64,000 bases of DNA from Streptomyces mashuensis. Lineage in GTDB: Bacteria > Actinomycetota > Actinomycetes > Streptomycetales > Streptomycetaceae. Where the stretch lies: contig NZ_BNBD01000019.1 in NCBI RefSeq assembly GCF_014654785.1, positions 39,620 through 103,619 on the forward strand. Direction: 5' to 3'. Position 1 is the stretch's first letter, and every line of letters begins with the position of its first letter. The notes under the pieces were generated by a model, which searched no databases, was not told where the DNA came from, and saw only the letters and a program-made list of their open reading frames with translations. Positions 50,600 to 60,039 of the stretch are shown one piece after another. Both the position numbers and the translations under genes were made by a program.

Positions 50600-53590
50600 T
50601 CAGGAGGTGACGGGGACGGCGACCGCCTGCCGTACGTCGAGGGCCGTCGCGGTCCGGCCGGCGGGGGCGAGCGTCGTCGTGTCGACCACGGACAGCACGG
50701 CCCCGGTCCCGTCGGTGACGTACACCAGGTGCTTGTCCTGCTCGCCGGTACGCGGGTCGGGCACGCTCCCGGTGAGCCCCCGTCCCGCCGGAACGGTGAA
50801 GCGGGGGATGCCGTTCGCGGTGTCGACCATCAGCAGGGTGCCGCTTCCCTCGCAGGTGACGAACAGCCAGGTTCCGTCGGGCGACACCGACACCGACTCG
50901 GGCTTGACGATCAGCGGGTGCTGCCATGTGGTGACCAGCTCCGGCGGGCCGAGTGCGGAGCCGCCGGGCGACACCGCGTCCTGCACGGAGGACCGGCCGA
51001 GGACGGTGATGCTGTCGTCCCCGTGGCAGGCCACATAGATCCGTGCACCGCCCGGGCCGCTCGCCACCCCCATGGGGTCCTGGCCCACGCCGACCGAGGT
51101 CACGTGCTGGTCGGCCAGGCGTATGCAGCGGAGGGAGGCCGCGGCGCGGTCGGTGGCGCAGGCGTACGCGCCGTCGTCGGTGACGGCGACGTCCCACGGC
51201 CGGGACTGTCCCACGGTGCCCACCGGGACGGGGATCACCTTGGAGGTGAGGACGGTGACGTTCTTGCTGTCGAGGTTGGCGATGCAGCAGGTGCCGTCCG
51301 CCGTGACGGTGACCGAGTACGGGACGTCGCTCGCGGTGAGGGGCACCGACTCGGCCTTGTCCACCTTCAATCGTGTGGCGTCGAGGGTGAGCACGGCGAG
51401 GCATGTCCCCGGTGCCGACCGGTCTTTCTTCTCGCCCTGGTTGACGACATACACGGTCCGGTCGTCGCGGCAGGCGAGTCCGCTGGGATGGTCGAGGTGG
51501 GCGTCGGCGGCCTCGACGGGGGTCATGGTCCTCTGCCCCTCGCCCGTGAGGTCGACGCCGTACAGCTTGCCGACGGCGGCGTAGAGGTACGTGCCGTCGG
51601 GGGAGAGCGCGAGCCCGGGAGGGACCGCGACGCCGTCCGTGACCGCGATGGTGCTCCGGTGCACGGCCGGCTTGGTGGAGATGTCGAACACCTCCACCGT
51701 GGCCTTGTTCTGCGCCGCGCTGGAGACGTAGAGGGTGTTGCCGTCGGGCGACAGGGCGAGTCCGTACGGCCGCAGCATCGCGGGGGACTTGGTCACCGTC
51801 ATGTGGTGGGTCCAGTCGTCGTCCGTCGTGTCGCGTCGCAGGACCGAGACGGTGTTGTTCTGGTAGTTGGCGACGCACAGCCGGAGCCCGTCGGACGTCA
51901 CGGCCATCTCGTGCGGGCCCGACAGGTGACCGTCGTCGGCGGTGACGGTCCTCTTCCGCTCCCACTGCGACGGGCCGGTGCGGTGCAGTTCGGTGATCTG
52001 CCCGCCCTCGTCGCCCGGGCTCGTCCTGGCGAAGTCGGCCACGTAGAGGGTGGTGCCGTCCTTCGCCATCGTGATGCCGGTCGGCTCCTCGCAGTCCACC
52101 ACCTCCGCGGCGATCGTGTACCGGCCGCCCCGGGGGTCGACGAGGGAGAGCGTCGCCGTGCCGGAGTCGGCGGTCACCGCGTACCGGCCGTCGGGCGTGA
52201 TGGCGACGCCGTGCGGCTCGGCGCCGGGGGCCAGGGCGACGGGCGTCACCTTCACCTGGCTGTCGGCGGTGAGGTCGCCGCCCCCGTTGTCGGTGAGGAC
52301 GAGCAGGGACGCCGAGCCGGGGCTGGTCGCGCAGGCGAAGCTGCGGTCGGGCGCGACGGCCACGTCCCACGGCTTGTGCGGCGCGCCCAGCGTGACGGCG
52401 GTGCCGGGCTGTAGCATGCCGAGGTTGAGCACCGCGACCTTGTCGGAGGCCGAGTCGGCGGCGTAGGCCCAGGTACCGTCCGGTGCCGCCGCCGCGTTGA
52501 CGGGCACCGATCCGGTGCCCGTCGTCACCTCGCCGCTTTTCCGCGGGGCGGTGCGTACGGTGACGATCTCCCCGGTGGCCTGGTCGGTGATGTAGGCGAA
52601 GCGGCCGTCGGGCCCGGGGACCACGCCGGCCGGTACGGCACCGACGGGTGTGTCCCTGGTGACCGGTGGGAGGGTGTCCGTGTCGATGGCGGTGAGGGTG
52701 CCCGAGGTCTGGCCCACGACCAGGATGCGGCTCCCGTCCGGGGTGAAGGCCACGGTCACCGGGTGCGGGCCGACCGGTACGGCGACGGAGGTGCCGACGT
52801 GCCCGGTGTCCGGGTGCACGGTGGCGACGGAGACCGACGCGGAGCCGTAACCGGCGACGCAGAGCCGGTTGCCGTCGGGGCTCAGGGCGAGGGCCCGCGG
52901 CTCGGCACCCACGGGAACGGGCGTGCCCACCACGGCCCCGCCCGCCCCCAGGTCCAGCACGGTGACCAGGCCGCCGGCCCCGCCGGCCCCCCGGCTCGCG
53001 ACGTACGCGAACCGTCCTCCCGGCGCCACCACGACCGCCCGCGTGACCCCGGGGACGGGTACGGGCGCGGCGGCGGACGGAGATCCGGGCGTGCCCACGT
53101 CGACGACGGTCACCGTGTCGTCCGTGTCGTCGACGACGCACACGTACCGCGCCTGTCCGCCCGGGGCGGCGGCCAGCGCGCTGGGGCCGGAGCCCACGCT
53201 GAGCGGCGGGGCGGGCGCCTCCGCCTCCTTGTCGAACACCATCACCAGGCCGCCCGCCCGGTCGGCCACGCACACCTGGCCGGCGACCAGCCCGGCGACC
53301 ACGGCGCACGGGTTCTGCCCGGCGGGCACGGACCGCAGCACCGGAAAGCCGTCGGCGCCGAGGTCCACCACGGACAGCGTTCCCGCGTCGTGGTCGGCGG
53401 TGTACGCGCGCGTGCCGTCCGTACTGGCGGCCACGGCCCGCGGGTTGGCACCCACCGGCACGGTCCGCACCGCCGGGCGCTCCGGGTCGCCGGCGTCCGC
53501 CACGACGAGGAGGTCCGCGCCCCAGGCGGGGGCCACCAGCCGGGGACCGCCGGCCGCCAGGCCGCCGCGGTCGTCCTGTGTGCTGCTCAT
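50600..53590 (-). CDS. giant beta-propeller (YncE-like) protein inside the eCIS operon
   Basis: 996 residues from ATG 53590, overlapping the stop of the baseplate gene (ATGA). Nearly all of it is built from about 45-residue blades with the pattern ALSPDGxxLYVAxxxxxTVxVxD, for example LALSPDGNTLYVSSAAQNKA, VAITPDGRYAVTADSGTATL and VSVSPDGTWLFVTCEGSG; I count about twenty, enough for three seven-bladed propellers. No signal peptide or enzyme motif. In Afp/PVC loci this area encodes fibres and baseplate parts, so it may be a particle surface or receptor-binding component; its role is inferred only from position. Confidence 0.75.
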   Translation of the reverse strand: MSSTQDDRGGLAAGGPRLVAPAWGADLLVVADAGDPERPAVRTVPVGANPRAVAASTDGTRAYTADHDAGTLSVVDLGADGFPVLRSVPAGQNPCAVVAGLVAGQVCVADRAGGLVMVFDKEAEAPAPPLSVGSGPSALAAAPGGQARYVCVVDDTDDTVTVVDVGTPGSPSAAAPVPVPGVTRAVVVAPGGRFAYVASRGAGGAGGLVTVLDLGAGGAVVGTPVPVGAEPRALALSPDGNRLCVAGYGSASVSVATVHPDTGHVGTSVAVPVGPHPVTVAFTPDGSRILVVGQTSGTLTAIDTDTLPPVTRDTPVGAVPAGVVPGPDGRFAYITDQATGEIVTVRTAPRKSGEVTTGTGSVPVNAAAAPDGTWAYAADSASDKVAVLNLGMLQPGTAVTLGAPHKPWDVAVAPDRSFACATSPGSASLLVLTDNGGGDLTADSQVKVTPVALAPGAEPHGVAITPDGRYAVTADSGTATLSLVDPRGGRYTIAAEVVDCEEPTGITMAKDGTTLYVADFARTSPGDEGGQITELHRTGPSQWERKRTVTADDGHLSGPHEMAVTSDGLRLCVANYQNNTVSVLRRDTTDDDWTHHMTVTKSPAMLRPYGLALSPDGNTLYVSSAAQNKATVEVFDISTKPAVHRSTIAVTDGVAVPPGLALSPDGTYLYAAVGKLYGVDLTGEGQRTMTPVEAADAHLDHPSGLACRDDRTVYVVNQGEKKDRSAPGTCLAVLTLDATRLKVDKAESVPLTASDVPYSVTVTADGTCCIANLDSKNVTVLTSKVIPVPVGTVGQSRPWDVAVTDDGAYACATDRAAASLRCIRLADQHVTSVGVGQDPMGVASGPGGARIYVACHGDDSITVLGRSSVQDAVSPGGSALGPPELVTTWQHPLIVKPESVSVSPDGTWLFVTCEGSGTLLMVDTANGIPRFTVPAGRGLTGSVPDPRTGEQDKHLVYVTDGTGAVLSVVDTTTLAPAGRTATALDVRQAVAVPVTS

Positions 53591-56500
53591 GAGGGCACCT
53601 CCGCGACGGTCACGCGGTGTTCGACGGAGTAGACGGTCTCGTCCGGGGCGCAGTCGATGCGGTCGGCGGGGGCCGACACGATGCCGCTCTCCGGGTCGAC
53701 CGGTATCAGTTCGACCGTGGCGACGCGGCCCACGCCCGGCACGCCCTCCAGGACGCGGAAGGCCTCGCCCACGTACACGGGGCGCCCCAGCGGCCAGCCG
53801 GTGCCGTCGGGGCCGCCGCCGACGGGGCTGAACCACCGGTACAGTGCGCGTTCCGCGGCGGCGCGCAGCTCCGCGCGCTCCTCCGCGGTGCGGTAGTCGG
53901 CGGGCACGATACGGGCGTCGAAGCGGACGCCCCGGTACCCGGGCTTGACCAGCCACACCGGGACGCCTTCCGGCTGGCAGGCCCGCAGGGCGCGGCGCAG
54001 CGTGTCGCACGCGTCGCGGCTGGGCGTCAGCATGTGGAAGGGGAACCAGCCGCGTTCGTCCGTCGTGACGAAGGGCACGATCCTCAGCGTGACGCCGGCC
54101 CGGGTGCTGCCGCCGCTGGTGTCGGTGTAGCCGTTCTTCCCGCCCTGCGACGCGGTGGTGTTGCGCACACCGACGATGCCGGCGCCCGGCGGCCTCACCG
54201 CGCAGATGCCGCCCGGCGGGATGTCGTTGGCGTCGGCGCCGAGCGTGGTCCGGTACGGGCCGGCCACGGTGACGGGTGTCCCCTCGGGCAGCGGCACGGC
54301 CCCGTACTGTCCGGGGCCCGCGGGCCCGTCCGTCATGTGGGGGCCGAAGTACACCTGGCCCGTGCTGGCGTTGACGACCACGTCCTCGTCGGCCTCGCGG
54401 GAGTTCTCGAAGGACACGACGGTCCGCCACTCCGTGGTGCCGACCTTCACCTTCGGGAGCGGCTCGCACACGGGCGAGTACAGCAGGGGGAAGAACTGGC
54501 CCGGCTTGCCGTCGGACCGGAACGGCCCCCGGTCGGTGGTCCGTTGCTCGAACTGCGCGGCGGGCACCTCCTCCGTCGCCCCGGAGTCGGCGTACACCGT
54601 GTACGTCGTGGTGGGCGTGCCGGCGGGGTCGAGGATCTGCACGGCGATCCAGCACGCGGCCTCCTCCGTCGGGAAGTCGGACCCCAGCCGGGCAACCGCG
54701 TCCTGCGCCCTCGTGGCGAACTCCCCGCGGGCGACGGCGGCCTGCCACGGGATCGCGTCGCCCAGGAGGACGGGGTGGCCGGAGACCGGCCGGCCGCCGG
54801 CCACGGTGACCGGCTGCGCCGGTGCCGCGGCGTACGCGAGCGGGGCTTCGGTGTCCCACCACGGGACCTCCTTGCGGGGAGCGAACACCGACACCGCGAT
54901 CCGGGCCTCCGCCGGCCGGTCGCCGTCCGCCGTCACCCACAGCGTCAGGTTGGCCGGGTCGTGCCCCGCCCCGATCTCCACCAGGCCGAGGACGAGCCGC
55001 CCGCCGTCCTTGAACGGCCCGGTGATCCCGCCGTCCGGCCGGTAGGGGCCGGCCTCGAACATCCCGGTGGCCGTCGTGACGCCGCCGACGAGGGTGAGCC
55101 GTGCTGCCGGGGCTGCTTCCGGGGGGCGACGTGCGGCGTCCTCCGTCGTCGTGAAGACCTTCGTCCCGTCGGCCGTGGTGACCTCGGTGCCTGCCGGTGC
55201 CTTCGGCGTGCCGGGCGCCAGGGTCAGGACGACGGTGGTCCGCGCCGGCTCCCACTTCACGTAGTTGCGGGCCGGGTCGAGGGCGTCGTGCGGCGCGGCA
55301 CGGACGTGGTGGATGCGGGCCATGCCCGCCGACGCGGCCAGCGCCAGCTGCTCGTAGTCGGCGGGGACGACCGCGCGTTCCGGCAGTGGGGAGCCCAGCG
55401 GCAGGCGCCGCGCGCAGGCGGCGGCCGTCTCGCCCTCGGTGCCGCCGACGGCCGGCGCGGGGTTGGTCACGGAGGAGACGTACGGCAGGGGGGTACGGAG
55501 CACGGTGAGGGTGCGGGCGGGCACGTTGCCGCGGGCACCGCCGCCGGTCAGGTAGCGCCGGACCCGTACGGTCGCCCCCGCCGGCAGGGGCGCCCCGTGC
55601 CGGCGCGGCCCCCGGGCCCCGGCCACGACGGGGGCGAAGACGGCTTCTCCGGTGCGCGGTTCCAGGGTGAAGTGCCGGTCGTCGGGGCCGGAGCCGGCGA
55701 GCGAGGCGACGTACGTCCACTGCGCCGTGCGGTCGCCGAGCACGGCCTCCACGACGAGCGGGTCGGTGCTGCGGGGCAGCGGCGGATGCGCGAAGCGGAG
55801 CCGTTCACCGGGGGTGCCGGTGGCGGTCCCCAGCGTCTCGTTCCGTACGAGCCTGGCCTGGACGACGGGGACGGAGACGGCGAGGGCGGGTTCGAGCACC
55901 AGCTGCGTCAGGGGACTCTGCCGGGGAGGGTCGGTGCGGTAGCGGATCAGCCCGACGTCGCGCAGCCGTTGGAGGTAGAAGCCGCCCTGCCCGTCCGGCC
56001 GCCGGAGCAGCAGCTGGGCCGGCGCGTGGGACGGGGGAAGGCCGAGCACCACCTTGCCCTGCGCACCGGGTGCGGTGGCCGTGTCGTCGACGACCTGGCA
56101 GGGGATCCAGTGCGTGCCCTGCCACGCCTCCCAGTGGCCCGGCGCGGGCCCGCCGCCGGCGTGGCGGGTGCGGCTCAGCCCGACGTCCAGTGTGACCCGC
56201 GTGCCCGGCACCGGCACGGAGAGCACGGCCAGGGGGTAGGGGGACTCCGCGGTGCCGTCCCGGCCGGCACCGGATGCGGTGTCGTCGGGGTGCGGGAAGT
56301 CGCCGAGGTACGGCAGGTTGAGGTGGAAGGCCGGGCCGGCGAACGCGGCCGTGCCGGGCGTCACGACGGCACCGGAACCGAAGGTGGTCAGCGTGCCCTC
56401 CAGGGCGCCGTCGGCCGACCCGGCCGGCGCGAAGTCACCGGCCGCGATGAGGACGCAGGGGTTGAGCACCGCCTCCGTCAGCGTGCTGAAGACGACCGGC

Positions 56501-56847
56501 TCCTCGTCGCCCACCGGCCGCGTGGCGACCTCCTGGCCGGCGGGCACGACCACCGGCTCGGGCGACGGCGCGGCCAGCTCGAACACGGCCTCGGCCCGCG
56601 CGGTCGCGGGCCGGTACGGCCGTACGCCCAGGAGCCGCAGCACCTGGAGCCGGCGCTGGTCGGGCGCCAGATTGAGCCGGTCGCGCAGGGCCACGGCCAT
56701 GTCGGCGCACGTTTCGATCAGGGCCCGGCCGGGGTCGGTGCGGTCCTGCCCGGTCCAGGTCCGCACGGCCCGGTGCACGGCGGCGACGGCGGTGGCCACC
56801 ACCTCGTCGCGCGTGCGCCCGTCGTACTCGGGTGTCGGCAGACTCAT
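53587..56847 (-). CDS. large baseplate assembly protein (J-like, Afp11/12 type)
   Basis: 1086 residues from ATG 56847. It opens PTPEYDGRTRDEVVATAVAA and runs through RDRLNLAPDQRRLQVLRLLG, VPAGQEVATR and LPLGSPLPERAVVPADYEQL, then ends with a J-like module (VGRVATVELIPVDPE). These are hallmarks of putative baseplate assembly proteins of the gpJ class, forming the wedge of the baseplate. It is nearly twice the length of ordinary J proteins, as in Afp11/Afp12-like genes. Confidence 0.88.
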   Translation of the reverse strand: MSLPTPEYDGRTRDEVVATAVAAVHRAVRTWTGQDRTDPGRALIETCADMAVALRDRLNLAPDQRRLQVLRLLGVRPYRPATARAEAVFELAAPSPEPVVVPAGQEVATRPVGDEEPVVFSTLTEAVLNPCVLIAAGDFAPAGSADGALEGTLTTFGSGAVVTPGTAAFAGPAFHLNLPYLGDFPHPDDTASGAGRDGTAESPYPLAVLSVPVPGTRVTLDVGLSRTRHAGGGPAPGHWEAWQGTHWIPCQVVDDTATAPGAQGKVVLGLPPSHAPAQLLLRRPDGQGGFYLQRLRDVGLIRYRTDPPRQSPLTQLVLEPALAVSVPVVQARLVRNETLGTATGTPGERLRFAHPPLPRSTDPLVVEAVLGDRTAQWTYVASLAGSGPDDRHFTLEPRTGEAVFAPVVAGARGPRRHGAPLPAGATVRVRRYLTGGGARGNVPARTLTVLRTPLPYVSSVTNPAPAVGGTEGETAAACARRLPLGSPLPERAVVPADYEQLALAASAGMARIHHVRAAPHDALDPARNYVKWEPARTTVVLTLAPGTPKAPAGTEVTTADGTKVFTTTEDAARRPPEAAPAARLTLVGGVTTATGMFEAGPYRPDGGITGPFKDGGRLVLGLVEIGAGHDPANLTLWVTADGDRPAEARIAVSVFAPRKEVPWWDTEAPLAYAAAPAQPVTVAGGRPVSGHPVLLGDAIPWQAAVARGEFATRAQDAVARLGSDFPTEEAACWIAVQILDPAGTPTTTYTVYADSGATEEVPAAQFEQRTTDRGPFRSDGKPGQFFPLLYSPVCEPLPKVKVGTTEWRTVVSFENSREADEDVVVNASTGQVYFGPHMTDGPAGPGQYGAVPLPEGTPVTVAGPYRTTLGADANDIPPGGICAVRPPGAGIVGVRNTTASQGGKNGYTDTSGGSTRAGVTLRIVPFVTTDERGWFPFHMLTPSRDACDTLRRALRACQPEGVPVWLVKPGYRGVRFDARIVPADYRTAEERAELRAAAERALYRWFSPVGGGPDGTGWPLGRPVYVGEAFRVLEGVPGVGRVATVELIPVDPESGIVSAPADRIDCAPDETVYSVEHRVTVAEVPS

Positions 56848-56878
56848 CCCTGCGGTGACCTCTCGTCTCGGCGTCTGG

Positions 56879-57457
56879 TCAGGAGCCCCCGGGCCCGGTG
56901 ACGGCGACCGTGAAGGGGATGTGGGCCGGGCAGTGGGCCCGCACCAGCCGGGCGAGGCTGCTCTCCAGCGCCCGCTGCTCCTGCTCCGGGTCCTCGTCCT
57001 CGTCCTGCTCCTGGTCCTGGTTCCGGGCCGGCGTGCCGGTGGTGTTGAGGGTGACGGTGAGCATGCGCCCGGCCGGGGGCGCGGGGTCGCCGTCGCCGAA
57101 GACCTTGCCGGGGTCGACGACGACGAGCGCGGGCGGCGCCCAGCCGTGGATCTCCTGGGCCTCCAGCAGCAGCCCGTACCGCGTCCCCCGGTACGCGGCC
57201 AGCCGGGGCGCCAGGTCGACGGCCTTGCGCCGCTGGAGCTCCGTCCAGCCCGGCTCGACGCGGGCCCCGGTGATCCGTATCAGCCAGTCCAGGAAGGCCG
57301 GCGGCGCGCGCCAGGGGTCGAGCACCGCGTCGAGGCCGTCGATGCGTTCCTCGGCGTGCCCCAGGGCCTCGCCGAGCGCGGTCGCGAACGCCTGCGCCAC
57401 CACGTCGTGGCCGTAGACGGCGGGCAGGGACAGCGGTCGGGCGGGGGGTGGCGGCAT
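56879..57457 (-). CDS. phage tail protein I-like baseplate protein
   Basis: 192 residues from ATG 57457 with GAGGA upstream. LPAVYGHDVVAQAFATALGE, LDPWRAPPAFLDWLIRITGA and YRGTRYGLLLEAQEIHGWAP are typical of gpI-type tail proteins. A charged insert (DQEQDEDEDPEQEQ, about residues 146-159) breaks the C-terminal part. Lies between the two J-like genes as in other tail clusters. Confidence 0.85.
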   Translation of the reverse strand: MPPPPARPLSLPAVYGHDVVAQAFATALGEALGHAEERIDGLDAVLDPWRAPPAFLDWLIRITGARVEPGWTELQRRKAVDLAPRLAAYRGTRYGLLLEAQEIHGWAPPALVVVDPGKVFGDGDPAPPAGRMLTVTLNTTGTPARNQDQEQDEDEDPEQEQRALESSLARLVRAHCPAHIPFTVAVTGPGGS

Positions 57458-57487
57458 GCGGGGTCCTCTCTTCTCGGCGAACCGGTC

Positions 57488-59617
57488 TCAGCCCTCGGTC
57501 GTGTCGGGCTCGATGTCCACGGTGTCCAGGAGGACCAGGCCGCCGTCCGACACCTCGACGGACGGCACGGTCCCTCCGCCGATGCCGGCCGTGAGGGCGA
57601 CGGAGGTCGCCCCACGGATCTCCGGCACCCCCTCCAGCACCGTGAAGACGTCACCGGCGTGGACCCGCCGCCCCCACGGCCACCCCCGCCCGTCCGGGCC
57701 GCCGGCCGTGGGGTGGAAGAAGCGGCGCAGCGCCTTCTCGGCCTCCTCCAGGGCCCGGCCGACGTCGGCCGCCGTGCTGCTCCAGGGCCGTACCGTCGCG
57801 GCGATGCCGAAGGAGTGGTAGCGGGGAGCGCCGACGCGCAGCCGTTCGCCCAGAAGCCGGGACGCCTCGACGACGTTCTTCACCTCGGCCAGGGTGCCGG
57901 GCGGGACGTCGAACGCTCCGGCGGCCGGGCGGACGCCGGGGTCCCCGTGGACTTGGGGCACCAGGAGCACGTGGAGCGGGTCGTCCTCCCTGCGCCACAG
58001 GGCGGGTTCGGTGCGCGTCCCCTTCAGGAAGAAGAAGACGCCACCGATGGTCACCACGGCGTCCGGCGACACCTGGCACTGCGGGGACAGGCCGGGAAAC
58101 GCCTCGGAGACGAGGGAGGTCACGCCCCGGCTGCCCGGCCGCGGCAGAAAGGCCCTGTCGGTGCAGGTGTAGGCGCGGTGGTGGAAGGTCTCGCCCTTGA
58201 AGAAGAACAGCTCGTACGCGTCGTCCGCCCGGGGGTCGGGCAGCAGGGTGACGGCGTCGACGTCCGAGGTGAAGGCGGCGGGCAGGCCGGGGAATGCGGT
58301 GGCGACCGGCTGTGCCTCGCCGCCGTCCCAGAGGCACTGGCCGAGGTAGAACCACAGCCGGGGCGCGTCCTCGGCCGTGCGTACGACGGCGTCGAGGCGC
58401 CCGGCCTCGCGCACGGGAACCGGCACGTCGTCGTCACCGGTGACCGCCGGGTCCTGTACGGGCGGGGGCAGGGGCAGGGACAGCGGGGTGATCGTGCCGT
58501 CGTCGTCGTAGTAGTGCACGGCCCGTTCCGGCCGGTGGGCGGCGACGAGCGAGGCGAGCACGGCGGCCGGCCGGGGCGGTGCCGGCAGGGCGTCGGGCAC
58601 CCGCGAGTCGGTGGGGCGGGTGAGCGCCGTGACCCGGACCCGGGCCAGCCCCGCCACGTGCTCCTCGACGAGCTGCTCGTGGTCCGCGGCGGTGACGGCG
58701 CGGCGCAGCGGCGCGAGGCCCAGTCCGGCGCGTTCCAGGGCCTGCTGCCAGTCCTCGGCGTCCCCGGGGGCGGTGACCACGTCCTGCACGGCGGCGGTCA
58801 GCCCCGTCTCGCCGGCCACGGTCAGGGGTGTCCCGGCCGGGACGCTGCCCTTCCGTCCCCGGTGGCAGTGGTACTCGGCGCTGACGCGGGCCCCCGCCGG
58901 CGGCTTTTTTCCGTGTTGCCGGGGCCCGTCCTCCGTGGGCACGAGCGGCCCGAAGACGACCTCGCACGCGGCGTCGTCCCACCAGTGGACCGTGCTCTCC
59001 GGTCCCGCCTCGGCGAACGTGCGCACCGCCGTCCACGGGGTGCCGTCGACCCGTACGACGAGCGGCGGCCCGAACGGGGGGTCCGGCACGGGGGTGCCGG
59101 GCCCCCAGGGCCGGTGGCGGGTGGGGAAGCGGCCTCCGGGGCCGCCGTCGGCGACCCCCAGCAGCTCGGTGACGGCGACGGGCTCCTCCACGGCCTCCAC
59201 CTGCCCGGTGACCTGCCCGGCCTCCAGGACGAGCGCCGCCGTCGTCCGCAGGACGACCGGTTCCTCGCCGCCGGTCCGGACCTCGGTGCCGGCCGGGATC
59301 TCCGGCCGTACGGTGGCCTCGCCGGTCCGGGTGAACAGGACCGTGACCCGGCCCGGCGACGCGGGCAGCGGGGTGATGCCCATGAGGCGCAGGACCGCGG
59401 ACCGTTGCCGGCCGGTCATACGGTCGACGCGGTAGATCAGCTGGTCGGTGCGCTCGGCGCAGGCCTCGACGAGGGCGATGCCCGGGTCGGAGACGTTGTG
59501 GTCGGTCCACTCCGGCGCGCGCTGCGGCAGGGCGCGCTTGGCGGCGTCCACCAGCGGCTGGAACCGCAGGTCGTCCAGGTCGGGAACGGGCACGTCGGGT
59601 GTCGGCAGGTCGGTCAC
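57488..59617 (-). CDS. baseplate J-like protein
   Basis: 709 residues from GTG 59617. Starts LPTPDVPVPDLDDLRFQPLV and has DHNVSDPGIALVEACAERTD, RQRSAVLRLMGITPLPASPG and IPAGTEVRTGGEE, the same pattern as the larger baseplate gene downstream. A J-like end module (PWGRRVHAGDVFTVLEGVPE) closes it. Likely the second wedge component. Begins one base after the gp25 stop codon, so the two are translationally coupled. Confidence 0.88.
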   Translation of the reverse strand: MTDLPTPDVPVPDLDDLRFQPLVDAAKRALPQRAPEWTDHNVSDPGIALVEACAERTDQLIYRVDRMTGRQRSAVLRLMGITPLPASPGRVTVLFTRTGEATVRPEIPAGTEVRTGGEEPVVLRTTAALVLEAGQVTGQVEAVEEPVAVTELLGVADGGPGGRFPTRHRPWGPGTPVPDPPFGPPLVVRVDGTPWTAVRTFAEAGPESTVHWWDDAACEVVFGPLVPTEDGPRQHGKKPPAGARVSAEYHCHRGRKGSVPAGTPLTVAGETGLTAAVQDVVTAPGDAEDWQQALERAGLGLAPLRRAVTAADHEQLVEEHVAGLARVRVTALTRPTDSRVPDALPAPPRPAAVLASLVAAHRPERAVHYYDDDGTITPLSLPLPPPVQDPAVTGDDDVPVPVREAGRLDAVVRTAEDAPRLWFYLGQCLWDGGEAQPVATAFPGLPAAFTSDVDAVTLLPDPRADDAYELFFFKGETFHHRAYTCTDRAFLPRPGSRGVTSLVSEAFPGLSPQCQVSPDAVVTIGGVFFFLKGTRTEPALWRREDDPLHVLLVPQVHGDPGVRPAAGAFDVPPGTLAEVKNVVEASRLLGERLRVGAPRYHSFGIAATVRPWSSTAADVGRALEEAEKALRRFFHPTAGGPDGRGWPWGRRVHAGDVFTVLEGVPEIRGATSVALTAGIGGGTVPSVEVSDGGLVLLDTVDIEPDTTEG

Positions 59618-59620
59618 AGC

Positions 59621-60022
59621 TCACTCACCGGGGGAGTCTCCGGGCAGGGTGTAGAAGGGGAAGACGAGGTTGCGGGGCTCGTTGGTGGCGCGCAGCCGGT
59701 AGCGGACGTCGACGTACAGCACGCCGCTGTCATCCGTGTCGGTGCTGAACAGCAGGTCGTCCACCTCGATCCGGGGTTCCCAGCGGTCCAGGGCCCGGCG
59801 CACCTCCGCGTCGGCGCGGGCCACGGTCGTGGCGTCGAGCGCGTCGAAGACCAGGCTGTGGATGCCGCAGCCGAACTCCGGCCGCATGGGCCGCTCGCCG
59901 GGCGCGGTGGACAGGACGAGGCGGATGGCCTGCTCCACGTCCTCGCTGCCGCGCGCCAGGCCGATCCGCCCGGTGCCGGTGACCACGGCGGGGAACGCCC
60001 ACCCCGCGCCGATGATGTCCAA
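59621..60022 (-). CDS. gp25/GPW-like baseplate protein
   Basis: 133 residues. Only TTG 60022 makes sense as start: an AAAGGCGG site lies 5 nt upstream and no ATG or GTG gives a better fit. GWAFPAVVTGTGRIGLARGS, PMRPEFGCGIHSLVFDALD and DVRYRLRATNEPRNLVFPFY match the gp25 family, the small lysozyme-like baseplate wedge protein. Confidence 0.85.
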   Translation of the reverse strand: MDIIGAGWAFPAVVTGTGRIGLARGSEDVEQAIRLVLSTAPGERPMRPEFGCGIHSLVFDALDATTVARADAEVRRALDRWEPRIEVDDLLFSTDTDDSGVLYVDVRYRLRATNEPRNLVFPFYTLPGDSPGE

Positions 60023-60039
60023 GGGGACCGCCTTTCCGG

